Translations under genes and position numbers: made by a program
Shown: positions 33,972-41,344 of the stretch, piece by piece
Layout: the number at the start of each line of letters is the position of its first letter
Position numbering within the stretch: position 1 is the first letter of the stretch
The notes under the pieces: generated by a model
The model's input: only the letters and a program-made list of their open reading frames with translations
Told to the model about the DNA's origin: nothing
Database searches by the model: none
Origin: an uncultured Collinsella sp.
GTDB lineage: Bacteria > Actinomycetota > Coriobacteriia > Coriobacteriales > Coriobacteriaceae
Assembly: GCA_900758845.1 (NCBI GenBank)
Contig: CAAESW010000045.1
Coordinates: 1-64,000 of the forward strand
DNA: 64,000 nt
Direction of reading: 5' to 3'

Positions 33972-36149
33972 ATGAACCTCCGCTCATCTCTTGCCTGCAC
34001 CTCGAGCGATATCGCTCGCTGGGGACTGCGCTCTGTCCTCAAACGCCAGGGTGGCGTGCTTCCCGGCCGCATCGCCATGAAGATCGACCCCGAGCTGCTG
34101 AGCGACCTCGCCGGCCTTGTCGACCGCAGCGTGGTGATCACCGGCACCAACGGTAAGACCACCACTTCGAACCTCATCGCCGATGCCGTTGCTGCCAGCG
34201 GTGCTACCGTGGTGTGTAACCGTGCCGGCAACAATATGGAACCTGGTGTGGTGGGTGCTCTGCTCGAGGCCCGCGGCGGCCTTAGGCACACCAGCAGCGG
34301 CAAGCGCGTGGGCGTTTTTGAGTGTGACGAGCTCTACACCGTACGCGTTCTGCCCAAGCTCAAGCCGACGTACTTTGTGCTGCTCAACCTGTTCCGCGAC
34401 CAGCTAGACCGCTACGGCGAGATCGACCATACCCAAGACGTCATCGCCCATGCGCTGGAGCTCACTCCGACGACAACGCTCATCTACAACGCCGACGACC
34501 CGTTGTGCGCCTCGATTGCCGCGCGCGTTCCCAACGCGAGCATTGCCTTTGGCATCGACGGCGCCACCAACACCGAGTCCGACCGTATTAGCGACTCACG
34601 TTTTTGCTCACAGTGCAACGCGCCGCTGGAGTATGACTACGTGCAATACGGCCAGCTCGGCGCCTACCATTGCCCCTCGTGCGGCTGGGCCCGCCCCGCA
34701 CTGGTCCGCCGCGTGACGGGCGTGGAGCTCGGCTGCGACGGCTACGGCTTTGGCCTGGTCTTTGGATCTGCGCCCGACGCGGCTGCCGCACATATCGCCA
34801 CACGTTACAACGGCCTGTACATGGTCTACAACGTTGCCGCCGCCTTCTTTGCCGCCCACGAGTTGGGCGTGGATACGGCGCTTCTACAGCCTACGCTCGA
34901 TGCCTACGTCCCCGCCGGCGGACGCATGGGCCGCTGGGATATCGCCGGCCGCACCGTCGAGGCCAACCTGGCCAAGAATCCCGTAGGCTTCGATCGACAA
35001 ATCCAGTCCATCAAGACGGCAGGCGGCAGACTCTGCGCTTTCTTCCTCAACGACAACGATGCCGACGGCCACGATGTATCGTGGATCTACGACGTCGACT
35101 TCGAGCGCATCGCCGACACACCGGGTCTTGTCGCCTTTGCCGGAGGCACGCGTGCGCACGACATGCAGGTGCGCCTCAAGTACGCCGGCATCGATGCCGC
35201 GATTATCTCGGACGTCGCGCAGGCAATTGGCGCCGTGGCAGACGAGGCCGCCGATGACACCTTCTACGCCGTCGCCAACTACACGGCCTTCCCGCCGCTG
35301 GTCAAGGAACTCGACGGACTGAAGGGCGCCACCGCCGACGCTGTTGCCGGGCGCGCCGTAGCCCGTGCCGACGGCAACGCTCTTCCTGTCGGCATCGCGC
35401 CAGTCGAGCTTTCGCGCCCGCTGCGCATCGTCTACCTGTATCCCGATGCCCTTAACCTCTACGGCGATGGCGGCAATGTCATCGCCCTCGAGCGCCGCTG
35501 CGCCTGGCGCGGCATTCCCGTGCGCGTGGACGAGGTCCGCATGGGCGAGGCGCTCGATCTCACCGATGCCGATATCGTCATGATGGGCGGCGGCTCCGAC
35601 CGCGACCAACTGGCCGTGGCACACGAGCTGCTCGCTCAAAAAGACAAGGTTGCGGCCTATGTTGAGGACAGCGGCTCGCTGCTCGCCATCTGTGGCAGCT
35701 ATCAGCTGCTCGGCCGTTCGTACTACATGGGCGAGGATCGCATCGAGGGTCTGGGGGTCATTGCCGCCGAAACCGTACGCGGCTCCGACCGCCTGATCGG
35801 CAACGTAGCCGTCAAAACCGATCTGGCTCCCGAGCCCTTTGTGGGATTCGAGAATCACGGTGGCCGCACCCTGCTCGACGCGGAGGCAACGCCGCTCGGA
35901 ACGTCCGTCGTCGCGGGCACCGGCAACAACGGCGACGATGGCCTTGAGGGCCTCATCTACAAGGGCGTCATCGGCACGTACCTGCACGGGCCGGCGCTGC
36001 CCAAGAACCCCGAACTCGCCGACTGGCTGATCGCGCACGCCCTCGAGCGCCGCGGCGATGCGCAGGCCACAGCCCTGCTGCCGCTCAAGCCCCTCGACGA
36101 CACCTACGAGCGCGCCGCCCACGACGCCGCCATGAAGCTCCTCCCCTAA
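33972..36149 (+). CDS. murT-gatD: Lipid II isoglutaminyl synthase, MurT-GatD fusion
   Basis: This 725-aa protein combines in one chain the two subunits that amidate the D-Glu of the peptidoglycan stem. The MurT part (about aa 1-455) has the Mur ligase P-loop TGTNGKTTTSN (about 57-67), a CSQC/CPSC zinc ribbon typical of MurT (about 213-237), and the C-terminal DUF1727 domain. The GatD part (about aa 475-725) is a class I glutaminase with nucleophile Cys in LAICGSYQLLG and His in TYLHGPALPKNPELAD. The usual partners are separate genes in Staphylococcus and Streptococcus. The reading frame crosses the junction without interruption, so the fusion is real in this sequence. Confidence 0.93.
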   Translation: MNLRSSLACTSSDIARWGLRSVLKRQGGVLPGRIAMKIDPELLSDLAGLVDRSVVITGTNGKTTTSNLIADAVAASGATVVCNRAGNNMEPGVVGALLEARGGLRHTSSGKRVGVFECDELYTVRVLPKLKPTYFVLLNLFRDQLDRYGEIDHTQDVIAHALELTPTTTLIYNADDPLCASIAARVPNASIAFGIDGATNTESDRISDSRFCSQCNAPLEYDYVQYGQLGAYHCPSCGWARPALVRRVTGVELGCDGYGFGLVFGSAPDAAAAHIATRYNGLYMVYNVAAAFFAAHELGVDTALLQPTLDAYVPAGGRMGRWDIAGRTVEANLAKNPVGFDRQIQSIKTAGGRLCAFFLNDNDADGHDVSWIYDVDFERIADTPGLVAFAGGTRAHDMQVRLKYAGIDAAIISDVAQAIGAVADEAADDTFYAVANYTAFPPLVKELDGLKGATADAVAGRAVARADGNALPVGIAPVELSRPLRIVYLYPDALNLYGDGGNVIALERRCAWRGIPVRVDEVRMGEALDLTDADIVMMGGGSDRDQLAVAHELLAQKDKVAAYVEDSGSLLAICGSYQLLGRSYYMGEDRIEGLGVIAAETVRGSDRLIGNVAVKTDLAPEPFVGFENHGGRTLLDAEATPLGTSVVAGTGNNGDDGLEGLIYKGVIGTYLHGPALPKNPELADWLIAHALERRGDAQATALLPLKPLDDTYERAAHDAAMKLLP

Positions 36150-36155
36150 CGCCCC

Positions 36156-36194
36156 AACCGCCACAAAGGGATAGACACCTTTGTGGCGGTTTTG
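36156..36194 (+). terminator. Terminator after the MurT-GatD gene
   Basis: Perfect 14-bp stem AACCGCCACAAAGG / CCTTTGTGGCGGTT, 8-base loop, then TTTT. Confidence 0.9.
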
Positions 36195-36210
36195 ACCCGT
36201 CCCAGCGGTC

Positions 36211-36350
36211 TGTCTCAATCTGTAACATCTAGACCGTTAAAAGTCGTCTTACTGTTACAGAATGAGATGTTCGTCCCGACGCCTGCCTTTTGTCTCGATC
36301 TGTAACAGATAGAGCCGATTTGCCCGCCCAGATGTTACAGGTTGAGATGT
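36211..36350. repeat. Two 60-bp hairpin units with a shared arm
   Basis: Unit 1 (36211-36270) and unit 2 (36291-36350) each begin with TGTCTC(A/G)ATCTGTAACA and end with TGTTACAG(A/G)(A/T)TGAGATGT, the inverted form of the same arm. The arms are 17-18 bases with about three mismatches; the loops are unrelated. The units are spaced 80 bp apart. The block lies between the MurT-GatD terminator and tRNA-Glu. Confidence 0.8.
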
Positions 36351-36448
36351 TTGAAGATCGGGATAGAGAGCCGGCTCCTATGTGGTGGTTTTCCAGTTTG
36401 CCAACGATATACGCGCCGGCAAAAAAGTCTGCTATACTCTTTCCCGCT

Positions 36449-36525
36449 GTCCCCATCGTCTAGCGGCCAAGGACGCCACCCTTTCAAGGTGGATATCGCG
36501 GGTTCGAATCCCGCTGGGGGCACCA
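36449..36525 (+). tRNA. tRNA-Glu (anticodon TTC)
   Basis: It has a complete cloverleaf. The acceptor arms GTCCCCA / TGGGGGC pair with one G-U. The anticodon stem CCACC/GGTGG encloses CTTTCAA, giving anticodon TTC. The T arm is GCGGG TTCGAAT CCCGC. The discriminator A and CCA are encoded. It is preceded by an AT-rich TATACT box near 36433 and followed by a terminator. Confidence 0.96.
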
Positions 36526-36785
36526 TTTAAATCGAGAAGCCCGTTGCCCTCGCGGCGACGGGCTTTTTGCTACCGATGTGCCGGGATTCGAACCCGACAG
36601 GGTGCGGAGCTGAGGAAACGCGTGAGCGTTTTCCAGCGCAGCACGCAAGGAGCGAAGCGACGCGGCGAAAGCGGGCGGCGTCAGCCGCACGCGGACATCC
36701 CGCTGGGAGCACCATTTAAACTGAGAAGCCCGTTGCCCTCGCGGTAGCGGGCTTTTTGCTACCCATGCGCCGGGATTCGAACCCC
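36508..36785 (+). repeat. ~88-bp direct duplication of the tRNA-Glu 3' end and its terminator
   Basis: 36508-36595 and 36697-36784 are near-identical copies. Each runs from the last T-arm bases (ATCCCGCTGGG) through CACCATTTAAA, the AGAAGCCCGTTGCCCTCGCGG hairpin region and GGGCTTTTTGCTACC, to CGGGATTCGAACCC. The second copy has only the 3' fragment of the tRNA. The ~100 bases between the copies are GC-rich and contain a GGAAACGC/GCGTTTTCC hairpin. Confidence 0.85.
36537..36568 (+). terminator. Terminator of tRNA-Glu
   Basis: Stem AAGCCCGTTGCC / GGCGACGGGCTT with loop CTCGC, then a T run. A duplicate with small changes lies in the second repeat copy (about 36725-36757). Confidence 0.9.
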
Positions 36786-36811
36786 GAGGGCATTAAATCA
36801 CACTGTCGTCC

Positions 36812-37045
36812 AAGGGCCTGTGGGCAAAAAATAGCAAATATGAGTACTGTTACCATTTTAGTAACAGCAATTTCATGCCTTCAGAAGACGATTTAGACGT
36901 CAGGCGTCCTACGGCGGAAGAATTGCAGACGTTTATCGGCTAAGTACTTGGACATGTGTTGCGTAACACTTCATATTTTGTAAATAGATAATGCTACAGG
37001 ACTTGTGACAGTACTCATATTTGACGTTTTTTGTCCACAACCCTT
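36812..37045. mobile_element. MITE-like element with ~40-bp terminal inverted repeats
   Basis: The left end (36812-36853) reads AAGGG, a GTGG-CAAAAAA block, then CAAATATGAGTACTGT. The right end (37003-37045) is its reverse complement with about five differences and one gap. The element is about 234 bp, has no coding potential and is more AT-rich than its surroundings. An inner hairpin (CTGTTAC/GTAACAG, near 36847-36866) adjoins the left end. Size and structure fit a miniature inverted-repeat element. No target-site duplication is obvious and no related transposase is in the window. Confidence 0.6.
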
Positions 37046-37092
37046 TATACCTAGGCAAGTCGGCGGCAAAACGGGCTTCAAAGCGTCCTTCG

Positions 37093-37131
37093 CAAACAAA
37101 AGCCGGGGCCCGCATGATGCGGACCCCGGCT
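37093..37131 (-). terminator. Terminator downstream of glutamine synthetase
   Basis: The stem AGCCGGGG(T/C)CCGC pairs around ATGAT and is followed on the minus strand by TTTTGTTT. Confidence 0.88.
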
Positions 37132-37160
37132 CAATACCGTGACGATATGTCAGTTACGCT

Positions 37161-39248
37161 CTACACGTAGAACAGGATGTCGTCGTAGGTCGGGACCGGC
37201 CAGTAGTCGGCTGCCACGATCTCTTCCATGGCGTCCACGGCGGCGCGCAGCGTATCCATAGCGGGAACGACCTCGTGCGCGTACACGTTGGCCTGCTCCT
37301 GGCCATCGAGGGCCTCAGCCTTCTGATGCACGGCGTCAAGCGCCTTGATGGAGTCGTTGATGGTGGTGATACCGTTGCAGAGCTTGTTGAGCGTGTTCTG
37401 CTCGCACTGCATGGCGGCCTCGGCACCGGCGGCACGAATAGTCTCAAGGCCCTTAGCGACCTTGGTGGCATAGGCGGTAATGACCGGGCGATAGGTACGA
37501 CGCGCCTCGCGAACCATCGTGGTGGCCTCGATGTTCATGAGCTTGTTGTACTTCTCGAGCTTGCAGTCGTAGCGGCACTGAGCCTCGGCCTTGGTCAGGA
37601 CACCCGTCTCCTCAAAGAGCGCGATGGCCTTTTCGGAAACAAAGGCGGGCAGAGCGTCGGCCGTGGTCTTGTTGTTGGCAAGGCCGCGCTTCTCGGCCTC
37701 AACGGGCCACTCATCGGAGTAGCCATCGCCGGAGAAGAGGATGCGCTGGTGGTCGGTCAGGACCTTCTTGCAGTACTCGAGCGCGGCGTCCTGGAACTCA
37801 TCCTCGGGCGTACCCTCAAGCGCGTCGGCGAAGGACTTGAGCGACTTGGCCACGGCGGCATCGAGCACCAGGTTGGAGTCGGAGACGTTCTGCTCGGAGC
37901 CGCAGGCACGGAACTCGAACTTGTTGCCGGTGAAGGCAAACGGGGAGGTGCGGTTGCGGTCGGTGTTGTCCTGCATCAGCTTGGGCAGGGTATCGGCGCC
38001 CAGGTCGAGCACGCCGCGCGTGGCATGGACGGAAGCCTTGCCATCGATGATCTTCTCGACGACCTCGGTAAGCTGGTCGCCCAGGAAGATGGACATAATC
38101 GCCGGAGGAGCCTCGTTGGCGCCCAGACGATGATCGTTGCCGGCCGAGGCAACAGAGGCACGCAGGAGCTCCTGATAGTTATCGACGGCCTCGATCACCG
38201 CGGTGAGGAAGACGATGAACTGCAGGTTGTCGAGCGGGGTGTCGCCCGGATCGAGCAGGTTCTCGGACTCGGTGCCAAGCGACCAGTTGTTGTGCTTGCC
38301 CGAACCATTGATGCCCTCAAAGGGCTTCTCGTGCAGCAGGCAGACCAAGTCGTGGCGGGAGGCGATGAGCTTCATCTTCTCCATCATGACCAGATTCTGG
38401 TCGATGGCCTCGTTGACCTCGCCATAGACAGGGGCGAGCTCATGCTGGCAGGGAGCAACCTCGTTGTGCTTGGTCTTGGCGGGAATGCCAAGCGCCCACA
38501 GTTCATCGTCCAGGTCCTTCATATAGGCCGAGACGGTGGGGCGGATAGCGCCAAAGTAGTGCTCCTCGAGCTCCTGGCCCTTGCATGGAGCAGCACCAAA
38601 GAGGGTGCGGCCGGTGATGACCAGGTCCTTGCGCTTGCGGTAAGCGTCCTTCTTGATCAGGAAGTACTCCTGCTCGTCACCCACGGAAGGAACGACCTTC
38701 TTGGGGGTCTTACCGAACAGCGCCAAAACGCGCTTAGACTCACGCGAGAGCGCGGTCATGGAACGCAGCAGCGGGGTCTTCTTGTCCAGGGCCTCGCCCG
38801 TGTAGGAGCAGAAAGCCGTGGGGATGCACAGGACATCGTCCTTGATAAAGGCGGGGCTAGTGGGGTCCCAAGCGGTGTAGCCACGGGCCTCGAAGGTAGC
38901 ACGCAGGCCGCCGTTGGGGAAGCTCGAGGCATCGGGCTCGCCCTGGATGAGGTTCTTGCCCGTAAACTTTGTAATGGCGGTGCCGTCGTGGTTGGGCTCC
39001 AGGAAGCTGTCGTGCTTCTCGGAAGTAATGCCCGAAAGCGGCTGGAACCAGTGCGCGTAGTGCGTCGCGCCCTTGGAGATGGCCCAGACCTTCATGGCAT
39101 GGGCAACGGCGTTGGCCACATCCAGGTCGAGCGGCTCACCGCCCTCGAGGGTTGCAGCAAGGCGCTTCCAAATGTCCTTGGGGAGGTAGTCCTTCATGAC
39201 TTCCTCAGAGAACACCATGGTCCCGAAGCGGTCAGTAAGTTCGGCCAT
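37161..39248 (-). CDS. glnN: Glutamine synthetase, type III
   Basis: This 695-aa enzyme makes glutamine from glutamate, ammonia and ATP. The length (~700 aa) and the N-terminal block with RFGTMVFSEEVMKDYLPK mark GSIII rather than the ~450-aa GSI. Active-site blocks seen include NEVAPCQHELAPVY (metal and substrate binding), INGSGKHNNWS (ATP/glutamate), and FRACGSEQNVSDSN near the C-terminal catalytic part. The start at 39248 follows AAGGGAG. It is monocistronic, with a terminator right after it. GSIII is common in anaerobes such as Bacteroides and in some cyanobacteria, and is less usual in actinobacteria. Confidence 0.96.
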   Translation of the reverse strand: MAELTDRFGTMVFSEEVMKDYLPKDIWKRLAATLEGGEPLDLDVANAVAHAMKVWAISKGATHYAHWFQPLSGITSEKHDSFLEPNHDGTAITKFTGKNLIQGEPDASSFPNGGLRATFEARGYTAWDPTSPAFIKDDVLCIPTAFCSYTGEALDKKTPLLRSMTALSRESKRVLALFGKTPKKVVPSVGDEQEYFLIKKDAYRKRKDLVITGRTLFGAAPCKGQELEEHYFGAIRPTVSAYMKDLDDELWALGIPAKTKHNEVAPCQHELAPVYGEVNEAIDQNLVMMEKMKLIASRHDLVCLLHEKPFEGINGSGKHNNWSLGTESENLLDPGDTPLDNLQFIVFLTAVIEAVDNYQELLRASVASAGNDHRLGANEAPPAIMSIFLGDQLTEVVEKIIDGKASVHATRGVLDLGADTLPKLMQDNTDRNRTSPFAFTGNKFEFRACGSEQNVSDSNLVLDAAVAKSLKSFADALEGTPEDEFQDAALEYCKKVLTDHQRILFSGDGYSDEWPVEAEKRGLANNKTTADALPAFVSEKAIALFEETGVLTKAEAQCRYDCKLEKYNKLMNIEATTMVREARRTYRPVITAYATKVAKGLETIRAAGAEAAMQCEQNTLNKLCNGITTINDSIKALDAVHQKAEALDGQEQANVYAHEVVPAMDTLRAAVDAMEEIVAADYWPVPTYDDILFYV

Positions 39249-39674
39249 ACGGAACTCCCTTCGTATCGGCACCGCGTGAGAAGCGGTGTTGATTACTAAC
39301 GAACGAGTCATAGCTTAGACTCGCCGTGTTTCCGCGACATTACCGTTATGTTGCTGTCGCGAAACCAATCAATGAGGTTACCCTATCGAGGCGGCGTTGC
39401 CACCCTCAACAGCCAATCAACTGCATAAATTGCAGACCTCTCTCCATGGTTTAAGGGTAGTCAATTTGGGATGGAGCTCTATTAACTGGTATTTTGCATC
39501 AGATACCAGTCTTTATAGTCCGTGCCTAGATTAGCCGCTCTGTTATAGAGAAAGCCGATAGCAAGGCATCTTTGATTGGTATCCTCAAATAGCGAGTGAA
39601 ACTCCACCGTGGCACAGTGGTGCTGTAGAATCCTTACAACACATCACACTATTACGTATCTAGAGGAGCACGAT
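39249..39674. other. Divergent glnN/metF intergenic region with inverted repeats
   Basis: No gene is seen. Inverted repeat GTTTCCGCGACA / TGTCGCGAAAC (39328-39339 and 39355-39365, 15-base spacer) lies 80-120 bases upstream of glnN and could be a nitrogen-control operator. A second hairpin, ACTGGTAT / ATACCAGT (39485-39492 and 39503-39510), lies midway. I could not fold a SAM or cobalamin riboswitch upstream of metF. Confidence 0.5.
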
Positions 39675-40547
39675 ATGCGCGTCGACGAGGTTTTTAAGCA
39701 GGCAGCATCCCAGGGCACCGCGCCCATTTCGTTTGAGATGTTCCCGCCCAAGGGCGAGCTGACCCTCGACACGGCTCGCGAAGTGGCAGGCAATCTGTGC
39801 AAGCTTTCGCCGAGCTTTGTCTCGGTCACCTGCTCGGCCGGCGGCTCGGGCAACGGTGCCGCCACCGCCCCCATCGCGCATATGATTACGAGCGAATTCG
39901 ATACACCCTCGGTGGCACACCTTACCTGCGTGGGCCGCTCGCACGCCGATATCGCCGCCAAGATCGACGAGTATCGCACCGCCGGCGTGGAAAACATCCT
40001 GGCCCTGCGTGGCGATCTCCCTGCCGGCGCAACCGAGGACGACAAGCCCGCCTCGGACTACGCCTACGCCCGCGACCTCATCCCCGAGCTCGTCGACGCC
40101 GGCTTTTGCGTGGGCGCCGCAGCCTACCCCGAGGGCCACATTGCCTGTGAGGATCTCAACCTCTCGGTCGAACACCTCAAGCAAAAACAGGACGCTGGCG
40201 CGAGCTTCTTTGTGACGCAGCTCTTCTTTGATAACGAGTGCTTCTACCGTTTTCGCGAGCTTGCCGACAAGGCCGGCATCACCGTGCCCATTACCGCGGG
40301 CATCATGCCGTTTATGGGCAAGTCGCAGATCAGCCGCATGGTCTTTATGTGCGGCGCGTCGCTGCCCTCCCCCGTCATCAAGATTCTCGCCAAGTACGAG
40401 AACGACCCCGAGAGCCTGCAGGCAGCCGGTGTAGATTATGCCGCCCGCCAGCTTTGCGACCTCAAGGAGCACGGCGCCGACGGCCTGCACCTGTACACTA
40501 TGAACCGTCCTGCGATCGCCGCGACCATTATGGAGCGCCTGGGGTAA
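39675..40547 (+). CDS. metF: 5,10-methylenetetrahydrofolate reductase
   Basis: This 290-aa TIM-barrel flavoprotein reduces methylene-THF to methyl-THF, the methyl donor for MetH. It has the N-terminal PISFEMFPPKG (catalytic Glu region), an ENILALRGDLP box and SFFVTQLFFDN, all typical of MetF. The start at 39675 follows GAGGAGC. Its stop overlaps the next start by one base (TAATG), and MetH follows, so the three form a methionine operon. Confidence 0.97.
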   Translation: MRVDEVFKQAASQGTAPISFEMFPPKGELTLDTAREVAGNLCKLSPSFVSVTCSAGGSGNGAATAPIAHMITSEFDTPSVAHLTCVGRSHADIAAKIDEYRTAGVENILALRGDLPAGATEDDKPASDYAYARDLIPELVDAGFCVGAAAYPEGHIACEDLNLSVEHLKQKQDAGASFFVTQLFFDNECFYRFRELADKAGITVPITAGIMPFMGKSQISRMVFMCGASLPSPVIKILAKYENDPESLQAAGVDYAARQLCDLKEHGADGLHLYTMNRPAIAATIMERLG

Positions 40548-41335
40548 TGGAAAAACCGCACATCGATACAACCGCTGTCGAAGTGCCGGCCGACCTTGCG
40601 TCGCCGGCGCTTTACCGTGTCGATGCTGCGCACCATCCCCGTGTCGACCGTGCCGAGATGCTGCGGTATCTGGGTTACGGCGGCCAGCAGATTGAGCCCG
40701 AGCTGTCGCAGCGTATTGAGCTTGTGGTCGAGCGTCTGGAACTGGACATTGAGCCCCGTGGCGTGCGCCGCGTATTTGCCATCGATGCCACGGGCGTGGA
40801 CGAGCAGGGCAAGCCTTGCATCCGTCTGGTCGGCACCAACGTTGAGCTGCGCGGTCGCGATATCTATCGACATCTTAAGGACGCCCGTATGGCTGCGCTC
40901 ATGGCATGCACCCTCGGCATGGACGCCGAGCGTCGCTTGCGCACCACGGGAGCCCAGCAGCCCCTAGAGGGAGCCGTGCTCGACGCCGCGTGCTCCGCTT
41001 ACGTGGAAGCCGCCGTCGAGCAGATGGACCGACGGGTCAAGACGGACGCCGCCGCACACGGGCTCGCCGGCAACTGGCGCTTCAGTCCCGGCTATGGCGA
41101 CTGTCCGCTCTCGGCCCAGCGCTCGATCGTGGATGCACTCAACGCCACGCGCCTCATTGGACTTACTGTCACCCCCACCAGCCTGCTCATGCCCACCAAG
41201 AGCGTGACCGCGGTGATCGGTCTGTTCGACGGCGAAGTCCACGACGCCCAGAGCCGCCCCACCTGCAATATCTGCCGCATGCGCGAGCACTGCCGCTTCC
41301 GCGCCGCCCACACCACCTGCTATTCCAGCCATTAG
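40547..41335 (+). CDS. Stand-alone MetH activation-domain protein
   Basis: This 262-aa protein is homologous to the C-terminal AdoMet-binding reactivation domain of methionine synthase. The signature RFSPGYGDCPLSAQ (about aa 183-196) matches the domain's SPGYGD loop. The C terminus has a cysteine set (CNICRMREHC plus one more Cys) that could bind an Fe-S cluster, as in the corrinoid-reactivation relatives. It is coupled to metF by a one-base overlap and lies nine bases before metH, which lacks this domain. It probably reactivates oxidised cob(II)alamin in MetH in trans. Confidence 0.88.
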   Translation: MEKPHIDTTAVEVPADLASPALYRVDAAHHPRVDRAEMLRYLGYGGQQIEPELSQRIELVVERLELDIEPRGVRRVFAIDATGVDEQGKPCIRLVGTNVELRGRDIYRHLKDARMAALMACTLGMDAERRLRTTGAQQPLEGAVLDAACSAYVEAAVEQMDRRVKTDAAAHGLAGNWRFSPGYGDCPLSAQRSIVDALNATRLIGLTVTPTSLLMPTKSVTAVIGLFDGEVHDAQSRPTCNICRMREHCRFRAAHTTCYSSH

Positions 41336-41344
41336 GAGCCATCG

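Noticed and set aside
36696..36715. A second tRNA near 36700
   Set aside because: Only the last T-arm bases and the acceptor 3' strand are present; there is no D or anticodon arm. It is a fragment of the tRNA-Glu duplication.
39540..39674. SAM or cobalamin riboswitch upstream of metF
   Set aside because: I could not find the conserved core helices or loop sequences of either class; only simple inverted repeats are present.
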